DNA of 64,000 nucleotides from Cecembia lonarensis LW9 (GTDB lineage Bacteria > Bacteroidota > Bacteroidia > Cytophagales > Cyclobacteriaceae): assembly GCF_000298295.1 (NCBI RefSeq), contig NZ_AMGM01000005.1:58973-122972 (forward strand). Reading direction: 5' to 3'. Shown piece by piece: positions 1 to 8,355 of the stretch (within the stretch, counting starts at the first letter, position 1; each line of letters begins with the position of its first letter). The translations under genes and the position numbers were made by a program. Below the pieces are notes generated by a model. It ran no database searches. It was not told the origin of the DNA and worked only from the letters and a program-made list of their open reading frames with translations.

Positions 1-217
1 TTTTAATTTCTTGGTGTCCTTTGCGCACTTTGTGGTTTAAATAGCTTTTAGATTTCTCTCTCCGTTCGATATGACAAGGTGAAGCCTTTAACACTAGCTA
101 TCTTACTTAACTTTTTAAACGCCCCTCCTTAATGAAACCCTTAAAAGTCTTAACTCCTTCATGGTTCCAATCCGCCTTCCGAAATCCCACTTTTCCTTTA
201 ATCTTTTGCCTTGGTTC
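1..217. repeat. Intergenic region made of dispersed repeats
   Basis: No gene is supported here. Bases 1-40 read, on the minus strand, as a CCACAAAG / GCGCAAAGGACACC / AAATTAAAA string of the kind also seen at 7247-7282. Bases 125-163 (CTCCTTAATGAAACCC, then TTAAAAGTCTTAACT) match 6232-6269 with only a few differences and in the same orientation. Bases 170-188 (ATCCGCCTTCCGAAATCCC) recur with one mismatch at 62108-62126, inside a coding region. These look like a family of decaying non-coding repeats downstream of the efflux operon. Confidence 0.5.
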
Positions 218-1627
218 TTATTCCCGTACTGGTCCTCCTCCCATCACCTTATAGAATCGGGCATAAGCAGAAAGCAGGGATTGCTTGAGGTGTACCAACT
301 CCAATTCTGCATCAAAAGCCTGTCTTTGTGACTCGAGAAATTCCAAATAAGAGGTGACCCCCTGAGTATACCTTGCCCCACTCAAAAACTGCGCACTTAA
401 AGCAGATTGCTTCCTGTCCCTGGCTATTTCAATTTCCTCCTCCAAAGTCCTGATCTCGACCTTGACATCCTGAACCTCCCTCCAGGCATTCAATACGACA
501 TTTTCGTAATTAAACAAAGCCTGAAACTCCTTGCTTTGCTCCATATCCACCATCCTTCTGATCTGACCCCAGAAAAAGATAGGACCCATCAGTTGCCCTC
601 CAATATTCCACAAAGGATTCTGCAAATTGAGTGTACTGAAGTCGTCAGAAATGATGCCCAAAGTGGCGTCCAAACTGATACTGGGAAGCATCCTGGCTTT
701 GGCCGCCCCAACTTGGGAATTTTGTGCCATCAACTGGTATTCTGCAGCAATAACATCAGGGCGGTTCATCAGTAAATCCACCGCCTGATAGCGCTCTATA
801 TTCGCATGAGGTTTGATCTGTTCCAGGGAAAACTGCTTATTGAAGCGCATAGGACTCATTCCGATAAGGAAACTCAAGGCATTTTCAAGTTGAACCGATT
901 TCCTTTGAAACTTAGGAACCGCACCCGCAGCAATCGCCCTTAAGATATTGGACTGTTCCACATCTGTTTGCTGGATGATGCCCTTTTCAAAGCGCTCAAT
1001 GATAATCTGATGCATGCTGTCTCTTAAGGCCAGGTTGCTTTTTGCAATCTCCAATTCCTCCAAAGCCTGTACCCAGTTGAAATAAGTCGTAGCTACATCG
1101 GATACCAATGTGATCTGAAGGCTTTGCAGGCCAAACTCACTGCTTAACAATTGGTAGCGGGCCGCATCAGATAGGTTTCTCAACTTACCCCAAAAATCCA
1201 ACTCCCAATTCAATCCTGAGCCCACAATATACAGTTCATTAACCTGCCCGATCTGGTTAAAAAGGAAATTTCCCCTTTCCGCAGAAGCCTGTGCACCCAA
1301 TCTGGGCAAAAGCTCGGCGTTCTGAATTTTCAAAGCCATGCGGGCCTGTACAATCCGCTCCGCGGCCATCAAGACATTTCTGTTGTATTGTAAACCTGTT
1401 CTGATCAGGGTGTCCAGCAAAGGATCATTGAAATACTCCCACCAGATCAGGTTGGCATTGCCCGTCTTGGACAAATCCAAGGTATTGATCTCCTCCATGG
1501 CTGCATCCTCCCCAAACGCCGGTTTCTCAGCAATAGGAATATTAAAATCTACCCCTTGGTAAGGCTTACCGGCCTTACATGCTGCCAAAAGGCCCAATAG
1601 GCCTATAAACCATAAAGCTCTTTTCAT
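218..1627 (-). CDS. RND efflux outer-membrane lipoprotein (OprM/NodT type TolC-like channel)
   Basis: Outer-membrane factor of a tripartite drug or solute efflux pump: it forms the trimeric channel through which the pump at 1624-4806 discharges. The 469-residue protein starts with a lipoprotein signal peptide (LLGLLAAC, Cys17 as the predicted lipidated residue). The rest has the repeated long helices of the OEP family, with NVLMAAERIVQARMAL early and RYTQGVTSYLEFLESQRQAF near the end. Length is normal for the NodT/OprM family. Its ATG overlaps the TGA of the pump gene by four bases (ATGA), so it is the last gene of a three-gene operon. Substrate cannot be read from sequence. Confidence 0.93.
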   Translation of the reverse strand: MKRALWFIGLLGLLAACKAGKPYQGVDFNIPIAEKPAFGEDAAMEEINTLDLSKTGNANLIWWEYFNDPLLDTLIRTGLQYNRNVLMAAERIVQARMALKIQNAELLPRLGAQASAERGNFLFNQIGQVNELYIVGSGLNWELDFWGKLRNLSDAARYQLLSSEFGLQSLQITLVSDVATTYFNWVQALEELEIAKSNLALRDSMHQIIIERFEKGIIQQTDVEQSNILRAIAAGAVPKFQRKSVQLENALSFLIGMSPMRFNKQFSLEQIKPHANIERYQAVDLLMNRPDVIAAEYQLMAQNSQVGAAKARMLPSISLDATLGIISDDFSTLNLQNPLWNIGGQLMGPIFFWGQIRRMVDMEQSKEFQALFNYENVVLNAWREVQDVKVEIRTLEEEIEIARDRKQSALSAQFLSGARYTQGVTSYLEFLESQRQAFDAELELVHLKQSLLSAYARFYKVMGGGPVRE

Positions 1628-4600
1628 CCTTCCAATGATTTATCTCCTTGAACCAAATCCCTTTTCTGCTCATATTTGAAAAGCTTGCCCACCAAAATAA
1701 ACAGCAAAGGATACATAAAAACCCCTAAAAAGGTCGCAATTCCTATTCCCCCCAAAAGGGCCATTCCCATTACCTTTCTGGCTTCAGCTCCTGAGCCGGA
1801 AGCCAAAATCAAGGGCAGAATGCCCAAGACAAAGGAAAATACAGTCATCAGGATGGGCCTGAACCTAAGCTTGGCCGCATCCACGGCCGCATCATACAAA
1901 GAAAGGCCCTCATCAAATTTCATTTTGGCAAACTCCACAATCAAAATGGCATTCTTGGCCGCCATAGCAATCAACAGAATCAAGGAAATTTGGGCAAAAA
2001 TATTCACCTCAAAACTCAGCGAGAAAATCCTGGCGAAAGACAAGAAAAGGAATGCTCCAAATATGGCAAATGGCGTTCCCAATAATATGCTGAAAGGCAA
2101 GGACCAACTTTCATACTGGGCAGCCAGGATAAGAAATACCAGAAAGAAGGAGAACGCAAAAATCACCCCTGCCGAACCGGAGGATTTCTTTTCCTGAAAA
2201 CTCATGCCATTCCAGCTGTAATCCATGTTATCGGGCAAGACTTCTTTCGCCACCTCTTCCAAGGCATTCAAAGCCTGAATAGAACTGTATCCCTGAGCAG
2301 GAACCCCCGTCACTTCCGCAGAACGGAATAGATTGAAGCGGTTGGTATATTCCGGGCCACTCACTTCCTTCACTTCTAAAAAGGTACTGATGGGAACAGA
2401 TTCTCCTTGGTTATTCTTCACAAAGAAAAGTTCCAAACCTTTTTCATTTTGCCGATATTCTGACTCTGCCTGAATATAAGCCCGGTAAATCCTACCAAAC
2501 TTGGTGAAGTCATTGACATAAGCCCCACCCAAAAAGGCTCCAAAAGTCTGGTAAACCTCTTGAAGATTAACCCCTGTTTTTAATATTTTTTCTATATCCA
2601 AATCAATGTAACGCTGAGGCACAGAGGCTTGGTACTGGGTGGAAGCCCTGGCAATTTCAGGCCTTTCGTTAGCTGCCTGGATAAAGGCCATGGTATTTTG
2701 GAAAAGATACAACGGGTCTGCCCCTGTTTTATCCTGTATCATGATACTGAACCCCGCCCCGGAACCTAGACCCGGTATGGCTGGTGGCCCGAAGGCAAAA
2801 GCTACCGCATCTTTGATTTCGCGCCGCAACAGCACATTGATTTTGTCAACTACATCCTTTGCAGTAGTTCCTGGGCGTTCAGCCCAGTCAATCAAAGAAA
2901 TAAAGACAAAGGCCGAATTGGTACTTAGGGCATCAGCTAATAAATTGTAGCCCACTGCTGTGGCATAATCCTCTACTTCCGGAATATCTTTCAATATCTC
3001 TTCTATTTTTCTTGCCACTTCATCCGAGCGCTGCAAACTTGCAGCACTAGATAGCTGAACGCCAAGAAAAATATAGCCTTGGTCCTCTTCAGGAATAAAA
3101 CCACCAGGAAGTTTGGCTCCCAAAATACCCGCAGCAATAACTGTTAAAAGGACTAAAACCGCCCCCCTTTTTAGTTTACCTGAAACAACTTTGGTAAAGG
3201 AAGTATAGGATTCAGTGGCTTTATCAAAACTCCTGTCAAATCCATCAAAGAATCGCCCCAATATTCCTTTTCTTTCACCCTGCTGTTTTGGTTTCAGAAT
3301 CAACGCACAAAGGGCAGGAGACAGGGTAAGTGCATTGATGCTGGAAATGATTACTGAAACCGCTATGGTAATTGCGAACTGTTGGTAAAGCTTCCCGGTA
3401 ATCCCAGGTATTCCCACTACAGGAACAAAAACTGCAACCAAAACCAAACTCGTAGCAATCACAGGGGCGGTCACTTCCTTCATGGCTTCGGTAGTTGCTT
3501 TTTTAACCCCCATCCCCTGATCCATCTTTACCTGCACTGCCTCTACGACTACAATGGCATCATCTACTACAATTCCTATGGCCAAAACCAATCCCAGCAA
3601 GGACAAGACATTGATACTGAAGCCCAGTAAAGGAAATAGCATAAAAGCACCCACCAAAGAGATGGGAATGGCCAAAGTAGGGATAAGGGTAGCCCTCCAG
3701 TCCTGGATAAACAAAAAGACCACCAAAATCACCAGAACCAGGGCGATGATCAAGGTTTCCACAATTTCACTGATACCGGCAACGATGGGTTTGGTAGCAT
3801 CCAAAGATACCACGTAATCAACCCCCTCGGGAAAGCCTTCTGCCAATAGGGCCAATTCCTTTTTGACATCCTCAGCCACCTGCACCGCGTTGGATCCGGG
3901 AGATTGATAAATGGAAATCAGAGCACCATCCTGCCCATTGGTACGGGTAAAGGCAGAGTAACTTTCAGTTCCCAGTTCTATTCTGGCAATGTCCTTTAAT
4001 CTAACCTGGGATCCATCAGCATGCGTACGGACAATGATTTCCCTGAAGGCTTCCTCAGTCTGCAAGCGTTCTGGCAAACGTACCACATAGGTAAACTCGG
4101 TTCCCGGAGGGGCTGGCTCTGCTCCCAATTTTCCTCCCGGAACAATGGCATTCTGACTTCTAATGGCCTGGGTAATTTCTCCAATGGTAATCCCCATTTT
4201 GGCCAAAATATCGGGTTGTACCCATATCCTCATGGAATAATCAGAAGCCCCAATGATACTTACCCTTCCCACACCGGGAATTCTGGCCAACCTGTCCTGA
4301 ATGTTGATGATGGCATAATTACCCAAAAACTGCTGGTCATAGCGACCATTCGGGGAAATCAAAGACAACAAAAGCAAAGTATTGGACATGGATTTTTGGG
4401 TGGTCACCCCCAACCTGGTCACTTCCTCAGGGAGCTTGGCCATGGCTGAGGAAACTCTGTTTTGGGTAAAAACGGTATTCATATCAGGATCTGTGCCGAT
4501 ATCAAAAGTCACCTGAACACTGACCGTGCCGTCGTTGGAATTGGTGGACTTCATGTAAATCATGTTCTCCACCCCGTTGATCTGTTGTTCCAGTGCAGAG

Positions 4601-4806
4601 GCCACTGACTGTTCCACCGATATGGCATTGGCACCTGTATACTTGGCGCTGACCCTTACGACAGGGGGCGTAATGTCCGGATATTGTTCAATCGGCAGTG
4701 TGCTGAGGGAAATCACCCCTATTACTACAGTGATGATGGCAATGACAATAGCAACTATAGGCCTCCTGACAAAAAACTGATACTCTTCTTTGATTGGATT
4801 CTCCAT
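1624..4806 (-). CDS. RND multidrug efflux pump, HAE1/AcrB family
   Basis: Inner-membrane proton-driven pump of the resistance-nodulation-division superfamily, working with the adaptor and channel encoded on either side. The protein of about 1060 residues has the family N-terminus (FFVRRPIVAIVIAIITVV), large periplasmic loops, and the TM4 proton-relay signature GIVVDDAIVVVEAV with its two adjacent Asp residues. The C-terminal half repeats the topology (ILLIAMAAKNAILIVEFA). I choose ATG at 4806 (MENPIKEEYQFF); a TTG two codons upstream is less likely. This leaves two bases after the adaptor stop, so translation is probably coupled. HAE1-type rather than heavy-metal type is judged from overall sequence; specificity is unknown. 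Confidence 0.95.
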   Translation of the reverse strand: MENPIKEEYQFFVRRPIVAIVIAIITVVIGVISLSTLPIEQYPDITPPVVRVSAKYTGANAISVEQSVASALEQQINGVENMIYMKSTNSNDGTVSVQVTFDIGTDPDMNTVFTQNRVSSAMAKLPEEVTRLGVTTQKSMSNTLLLLSLISPNGRYDQQFLGNYAIINIQDRLARIPGVGRVSIIGASDYSMRIWVQPDILAKMGITIGEITQAIRSQNAIVPGGKLGAEPAPPGTEFTYVVRLPERLQTEEAFREIIVRTHADGSQVRLKDIARIELGTESYSAFTRTNGQDGALISIYQSPGSNAVQVAEDVKKELALLAEGFPEGVDYVVSLDATKPIVAGISEIVETLIIALVLVILVVFLFIQDWRATLIPTLAIPISLVGAFMLFPLLGFSINVLSLLGLVLAIGIVVDDAIVVVEAVQVKMDQGMGVKKATTEAMKEVTAPVIATSLVLVAVFVPVVGIPGITGKLYQQFAITIAVSVIISSINALTLSPALCALILKPKQQGERKGILGRFFDGFDRSFDKATESYTSFTKVVSGKLKRGAVLVLLTVIAAGILGAKLPGGFIPEEDQGYIFLGVQLSSAASLQRSDEVARKIEEILKDIPEVEDYATAVGYNLLADALSTNSAFVFISLIDWAERPGTTAKDVVDKINVLLRREIKDAVAFAFGPPAIPGLGSGAGFSIMIQDKTGADPLYLFQNTMAFIQAANERPEIARASTQYQASVPQRYIDLDIEKILKTGVNLQEVYQTFGAFLGGAYVNDFTKFGRIYRAYIQAESEYRQNEKGLELFFVKNNQGESVPISTFLEVKEVSGPEYTNRFNLFRSAEVTGVPAQGYSSIQALNALEEVAKEVLPDNMDYSWNGMSFQEKKSSGSAGVIFAFSFFLVFLILAAQYESWSLPFSILLGTPFAIFGAFLFLSFARIFSLSFEVNIFAQISLILLIAMAAKNAILIVEFAKMKFDEGLSLYDAAVDAAKLRFRPILMTVFSFVLGILPLILASGSGAEARKVMGMALLGGIGIATFLGVFMYPLLFILVGKLFKYEQKRDLVQGDKSLEG

Positions 4807-4808
4807 AA

Positions 4809-5933
4809 TCAATTGGTTTGTACCATTTCTACATTGACCTTTTGCCCGGACCTAACCGCCATTAACCCTTCTAAGAGTACAATTTCCCCTTTAGCCAATC
4901 CTGATTCCACCACAAACTGGTCTCCATAAGTTTCCATAATCTGAATACTTCTCTGGCTTACCGTCCCTTCTTGGTCTACTACATACACATTGTAAAAACC
5001 CTGCAGTTCAAAAACAGCCCGTTGTGGCACCAATAAAGCATCGGGGATTAAGTTGACCACTGCCCTTACCTTGGCAAATTGGCCGGGTCTGATCAATTTT
5101 TCAGGATTAGGAAAAATGCTTTGAATCAATATGGCTCCAGTACTGGGGTCTACGTTTCGGTCCACAAAAGTCAGCTTACCCCTATGCGGAAAAACTTGCC
5201 CATCAGCAAGGTATAGTTCCAATGCATAATCCGTCTGGCTTACCCGCTTGGATTCATCCGCCATGATCTCTCTGGCAAAGGAGATATAATCCCTTTCTGT
5301 CAAAAAAAACTCCACCAAAACACTATCTATCTGAGAAATGGTATTCAATATCACTGTGTTGGGTGCTCTTCCCACATATTCTCCAACCTTCGCCCCTGAT
5401 TTTCCTATGATACCGGAAATTGGTGCAAGAATCCTGGCATATCCCTGATTGATCCTGGCAAGATTGACATTGGCTTCTGCAGCCCTTACCCCCTCTTGGG
5501 CAGCGTCTCTTCTGGCAATGGCCGCATCCAAATCCCGCTTACTGATGGCATTGATCTCTGCTAAAGGGCTGATGCGACTAAGCTCATTTTCTGCATTGAC
5601 CAGATTGATCCTTGCCTCTGAAAGTCTGCTTTCTTCCCTGCTAAGACCTTCCCTCAGTGGACTGTCATCAATGGTATAAAGCAACTGTCCTTTTTTAACC
5701 TCCAAGCCTTCATTGAAGTGAATGCCTTCCAGAAATCCATCTACCCTGGCCCGGATGGGAATATCCGCCCTGCCATAAACCTGTCCCACAAAGTCCTTAG
5801 AAATGGGGACTTCTTGGGTTTTTAACTCCACCGCTTTTAGGGATAGCGGGATATCTGAAACAGCCTCTTTTTTGGAACAAGCGAATAAACTCAAGCCCAA
5901 AAACAGTACTGCCACTGGAAAAGAATGCTTCAT
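4809..5933 (-). CDS. RND efflux periplasmic adaptor (AcrA/HlyD family membrane fusion protein)
   Basis: Lipid-anchored periplasmic adaptor joining the RND pump to the outer-membrane channel. The chosen ATG at 5933 gives a lipoprotein signal peptide (VLFLGLSLFAC, Cys19). An upstream in-frame ATG at 5960 would add nine residues before the signal and is less likely. The order is a first lipoyl half (RARVDGFLEGIHFNEGLEVKKG), an alpha-helical hairpin rich in Glu/Arg/Ala, a second lipoyl half (ARILAPISGIIGKSGAKVGEYV), a beta-barrel and a membrane-proximal domain. It is the first gene of the minus-strand operon adaptor-pump-channel, so the operon promoter should lie between about 5934 and 6060; I found no exact TAnnTTTG box there. 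Confidence 0.93.
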   Translation of the reverse strand: MKHSFPVAVLFLGLSLFACSKKEAVSDIPLSLKAVELKTQEVPISKDFVGQVYGRADIPIRARVDGFLEGIHFNEGLEVKKGQLLYTIDDSPLREGLSREESRLSEARINLVNAENELSRISPLAEINAISKRDLDAAIARRDAAQEGVRAAEANVNLARINQGYARILAPISGIIGKSGAKVGEYVGRAPNTVILNTISQIDSVLVEFFLTERDYISFAREIMADESKRVSQTDYALELYLADGQVFPHRGKLTFVDRNVDPSTGAILIQSIFPNPEKLIRPGQFAKVRAVVNLIPDALLVPQRAVFELQGFYNVYVVDQEGTVSQRSIQIMETYGDQFVVESGLAKGEIVLLEGLMAVRSGQKVNVEMVQTN

Positions 5934-6394
5934 ATAAAAGAAGGTTACTACAAGGAACAAAACAAATTCTAATATAAAAATAACAGAATTTATGTGAAAC
6001 TTTTTATTGCAAAAAATATCATTATCAATATTTCATTTTACATTTTGGGCATTTTAAAAAATAGTTAAATTCTCCTCCCGGAGTTGGGCGGACCGAGGAT
6101 TTGATCACCATTTCCCCGAGTTGCCACTCCTAACCTTCGGTATTGAACGCTCATCGCGTTCTGATTCGCATACAGAACTAACCTCCCAAACTTTCCAAGC
6201 TCCAACCCTTTTGCCTTGGCTCTGTATTATCCTCTTAATGAAATCCTTAAAAGCCTTAACTTCTTAATGTTTCAAAAATCTCCGATTTGTCCCGTCCTGA
6301 AATTACTTGATTCTTGTCTCTTGTCTCTTGTTTCTTGTTTCTAATCTCTCGCTTCTCGCTCCTGCTTGCATCAGTCAAGTCTAATCTCTCCTTT
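5934..6394. repeat. Intergenic region with dispersed repeats and a TCTTGTC heptamer tract
   Basis: No gene is supported. The first 100 bases are AT-rich and should carry the efflux operon promoter. Bases 6232-6269 repeat 125-163 in direct orientation, on the other side of the operon. Bases 6311-6340 are a short tandem array of imperfect heptamers (TCTTGTC, TCTTGTC, TCTTGTT, TCTTGTT), followed at 6341-6357 by CTAATCTCTCGCTTCTC, a 17-mer found exactly at 62132-62148 within a gene. A small hairpin (GAACGC/GCGTTC) is present near 6147-6163. Confidence 0.55.
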
Positions 6395-7114
6395 TTAATT
6401 CCGATTCACCTTCCCCAATCCACTCACATTCTCCGTCACCTGCTTGGGATTGCCGGTATAGCTGACCGAACCAATACCCGAAACATTCATCAGCAGTTCC
6501 TCTTCGGCATGCACTGCAATCTTGCCTATGCCCGAACTCGCCAATTCCACCCTTTGGGAAATCAACTTAGAGGCGTCAATATTGCCCACCCCCTCATTTT
6601 CCAAGCGGAATTCCCGGGCAAAACCCTTCAACTCCATATTGCCAACAAAATTCAACTCCGCTTCCACCGTCTCTGCTTCCAATTCCAATACAATATTGCC
6701 CACCCCTTTGCCGGAAATAAAGAGTTCATCCAAATCCAGCATAGAAGAAGTTTTGATCTGTCCTGCCCCTTCAAATGCCAATTCCTTCAGCTCCTTCAAT
6801 TGCAGGAAAACTTCCATTTTTTCATTTTTACCCCAGGATTTTTGTCCCTCTTTCAGACTAATGCTTAACAAATCTCCCCGCTGCTCAACTTTCAGTTGTT
6901 CCACCCATTTCGAATCTCCTTCTACCCGCATCCATTCCGAATCTCCCTGGGAAAGATTGAGGTTGATGATACCGGAAACCTTAATTCTGGAAAAGGGCTG
7001 CAAAGTTTTTTCCTCTTCCACTTGCTCCCCACTGGAGCGGGAATCTTTGACTTCGCAGGAAAATAAAAAGCCTCCCAAAAAGGCTACCATCAAAAGGATA
7101 GGATATTTTTTCAT
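6395..7114 (-). CDS. Head GIN domain lipoprotein (DUF2807)
   Basis: Putative surface or periplasmic auto-adhesin-like lipoprotein of unknown role, 239 residues. It has a signal peptide with lipobox (FLGGFLFSC). The body is a right-handed beta-type repeat with Gly-centred turns (GAGQIKTSSMLDLDELFISG, GVGNIVLELEAETVEAEL, GIGKIAVHAEEELLMNVSG, GIGSVSYTGNPKQV), the hallmark of DUF2807/head GIN proteins that are common in Bacteroidota. The recurring G-x-G-x-I unit is visible at least five times. It is monocistronic, with repeats on one side and the Vsr-like gene diverging on the other. Family assignment is firm; function is not known. Confidence 0.85.
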   Translation of the reverse strand: MKKYPILLMVAFLGGFLFSCEVKDSRSSGEQVEEEKTLQPFSRIKVSGIINLNLSQGDSEWMRVEGDSKWVEQLKVEQRGDLLSISLKEGQKSWGKNEKMEVFLQLKELKELAFEGAGQIKTSSMLDLDELFISGKGVGNIVLELEAETVEAELNFVGNMELKGFAREFRLENEGVGNIDASKLISQRVELASSGIGKIAVHAEEELLMNVSGIGSVSYTGNPKQVTENVSGLGKVNRN

Positions 7115-7246
7115 AAGCTGTGGGTTTTTTAGGGTACAAAATCTTATTTTGTTCTAAATCGGACAATTATTTGTTAAAATATGATTTGAGATACCTAATA
7201 TACTGAATTTTAGAGAAGAAGTGTTTTTTTGTTCAAGATTGATTTT

Positions 7247-7282
7247 GCCACAAAGGCAGGAAGGCACAAAGATTTTTAATTT
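7247..7282. repeat. Copy of the CCACAAAGG...GCACAAAG intergenic repeat
   Basis: The stretch GCCACAAAGGCAGGAAGGC followed by ACAAAGATTTTTAATTT has the same word structure as the minus strand of bases 1-40 and resembles pieces at 12827-12860. It is short, non-coding and lies between two divergent genes. Confidence 0.45.
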
Positions 7283-7321
7283 AATTTTTCGACTTTTATA
7301 ACGAGACAAAACAAAACTAAC

Positions 7322-7792
7322 TTGGTCAAAAAGCCCAAACCCTATAGCGAGCCAAAGATTTCAGTTCCCCGCTTTTCGGAGGCAGAGGGCTTTTATACCA
7401 CGCCGCAGCGGTCCTTTAATATGTCAAGGATCAAGGGCAAGAATACCCAACCGGAAAAACTGCTCCGAAAGGCACTTTGGCATGCGGGAGTCAGGTACAG
7501 AAGCAACAAACAAAAACTTCCCGGCAAGCCTGACATCAGCCTGATCAAATACAAGTTGGTGATTTTTGTGGACGGTTCCTTCTGGCATGGATATGATTGG
7601 GAAAACAGGAAGGAGACCATCAAATCCAACCGTGACTTTTGGATTCCCAAAATCGAAAGGAATATGCAGCGCGACCGCGAGATCAATCAATACTACCAGT
7701 CCGAAGGCTGGACTGTCCTAAGATTCTGGGATTTTGAGGTCAAAAAGGAATTGGGGAGTTGTGTGAAAAAGGTGATGGATAACATAAATTAA
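7322..7792 (+). CDS. vsr: Very short patch repair (Vsr-like) endonuclease, TTG start
   Basis: Vsr endonucleases nick DNA beside T:G mismatches that arise when 5-methylcytosine deaminates, usually next to a C5-methylase gene. The 156-residue protein shows the family pattern: TTPQRSFNMSRIKGKNTQPE, LLRKALWHAGVRYR, LPGKPDI with the catalytic Asp, VDGSFWHG with the active-site His, and WTVLRFWDFEV. Compared with the E. coli enzyme, as I remember it, the zinc-binding Cys residues are missing (GSFWH for GCFWH; none in RFWDFE), so this is probably a zinc-free Vsr-like variant. The TTG at 7322 is preferred to ATG at 7421 because the preceding IxVPRF...GFYTTP segment is conserved in the family. It fits the cytosine methylase 2 kb away. 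Confidence 0.82.
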   Translation: MVKKPKPYSEPKISVPRFSEAEGFYTTPQRSFNMSRIKGKNTQPEKLLRKALWHAGVRYRSNKQKLPGKPDISLIKYKLVIFVDGSFWHGYDWENRKETIKSNRDFWIPKIERNMQRDREINQYYQSEGWTVLRFWDFEVKKELGSCVKKVMDNIN

Positions 7793-7794
7793 AG

Positions 7795-7830
7795 AAAGAG
7801 ACCTACTGAATAACTCCAGTAGACCTCTTT
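7795..7830. terminator. Bidirectional terminator between convergent genes
   Basis: AAAGAG-AC-CTACTG pairs with CAGTAG-AC-CTCTTT around an eight-base loop (two central mismatches). A-rich and T-rich ends flank the stem on both sides, in the 43-base gap between the vsr stop and the stop of the small convergent gene. Confidence 0.55.
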
Positions 7831-7835
7831 ATTCA

Positions 7836-8036
7836 TCAGCAATGCGCATATTTTCCAACCTTCATATATTGATGAATTGTGGACCCTGTGACTTTTTCCT
7901 CCTCCCAATCCGTTTTGGGAACCCACACAACCATTTCTCGATCCCACCAAATTGTTGGAGGCCAACCACTATTAGGGCCAAGAAGGCTCATGATTTTATT
8001 GTCTTTGATTAAGAGTGTAATTACTACTTCTTCCAT
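7836..8036 (-). CDS. Small protein of unknown function (66 aa), third gene of the XRE-divergent operon
   Basis: I do not recognise this protein. It has 66 residues, is rich in Trp (four, in GWPPTIWWDREMVVWVP) and acidic residues (DWEEEKVTG), and ends in Cys. It has no signal peptide, membrane helix or known motif. It follows the 85-residue gene by 24 bases on the same strand, and the terminator at 7795-7830 lies just past its stop, so it reads as the last gene of a three-gene unit starting at 8976. A small toxin, antitoxin or inhibitor is possible but unsupported. Confidence 0.5.
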   Translation of the reverse strand: MEEVVITLLIKDNKIMSLLGPNSGWPPTIWWDREMVVWVPKTDWEEEKVTGSTIHQYMKVGKYAHC

Positions 8037-8060
8037 GATCTTAAAATTTAGAGTTAAACA

Positions 8061-8318
8061 TTATTGAATCAATTTTTTATGGAAAACTGACAAACCAATT
8101 ATGTAAATATCCTCTCCTCGAGCTTCACAAATCTCAAAGCATTGTTTTAAAAGGTATTCCCTTAAGTCGGCTTCTTGGTATATGTAACTCGGAAGCCTTG
8201 TTTCCAAATTGATATAATTTTCAAACCTTTCATCAGGATGAAAATTCAGGCTTTCATTCTCAAGCAAATGCCTGAAAAATGCCTCCTCATCACTAATGGA
8301 TTTTATCTTTGTAATCAT
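8061..8318 (-). CDS. Small protein of unknown function (85 aa), second gene of the XRE-divergent operon
   Basis: I do not recognise this protein. It has 85 residues and is predicted mostly helical and acidic (ISDEEAFFRHLLENESLNFH, LREYLLKQCFEICEARGEDI), without signal or membrane segments. It lies 37 bases after the 206-residue gene and 24 bases before the 66-residue gene, all on the minus strand, which suggests co-transcription. Its position inside the restriction-modification island suggests a regulatory or defence-related role only by association. Confidence 0.55.
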   Translation of the reverse strand: MITKIKSISDEEAFFRHLLENESLNFHPDERFENYINLETRLPSYIYQEADLREYLLKQCFEICEARGEDIYIIGLSVFHKKLIQ

Positions 8319-8355
8319 AAATCAAATTGCAGTATTTAAAGCGTTGCCTCCGCTT

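Noticed and set aside
407..775. Open frame of 122 codons on the plus strand
   Set aside because: It lies wholly inside the outer-membrane channel gene on the other strand and encodes no signal or domain; a coding shadow.
6395..7166. Start of the DUF2807 lipoprotein at an upstream codon or a second protein at 6981-7166
   Set aside because: The 6981-7166 frame is antisense-phase shadow of the lipoprotein start; the ATG at 7114 gives a standard signal peptide.
7247..7282. CRISPR-like or phage attachment site suggested by repeated AAGGCA/AAGG words
   Set aside because: Only short irregular word repeats with no spacers, integrase or duplicated target; it fits the intergenic repeat family.
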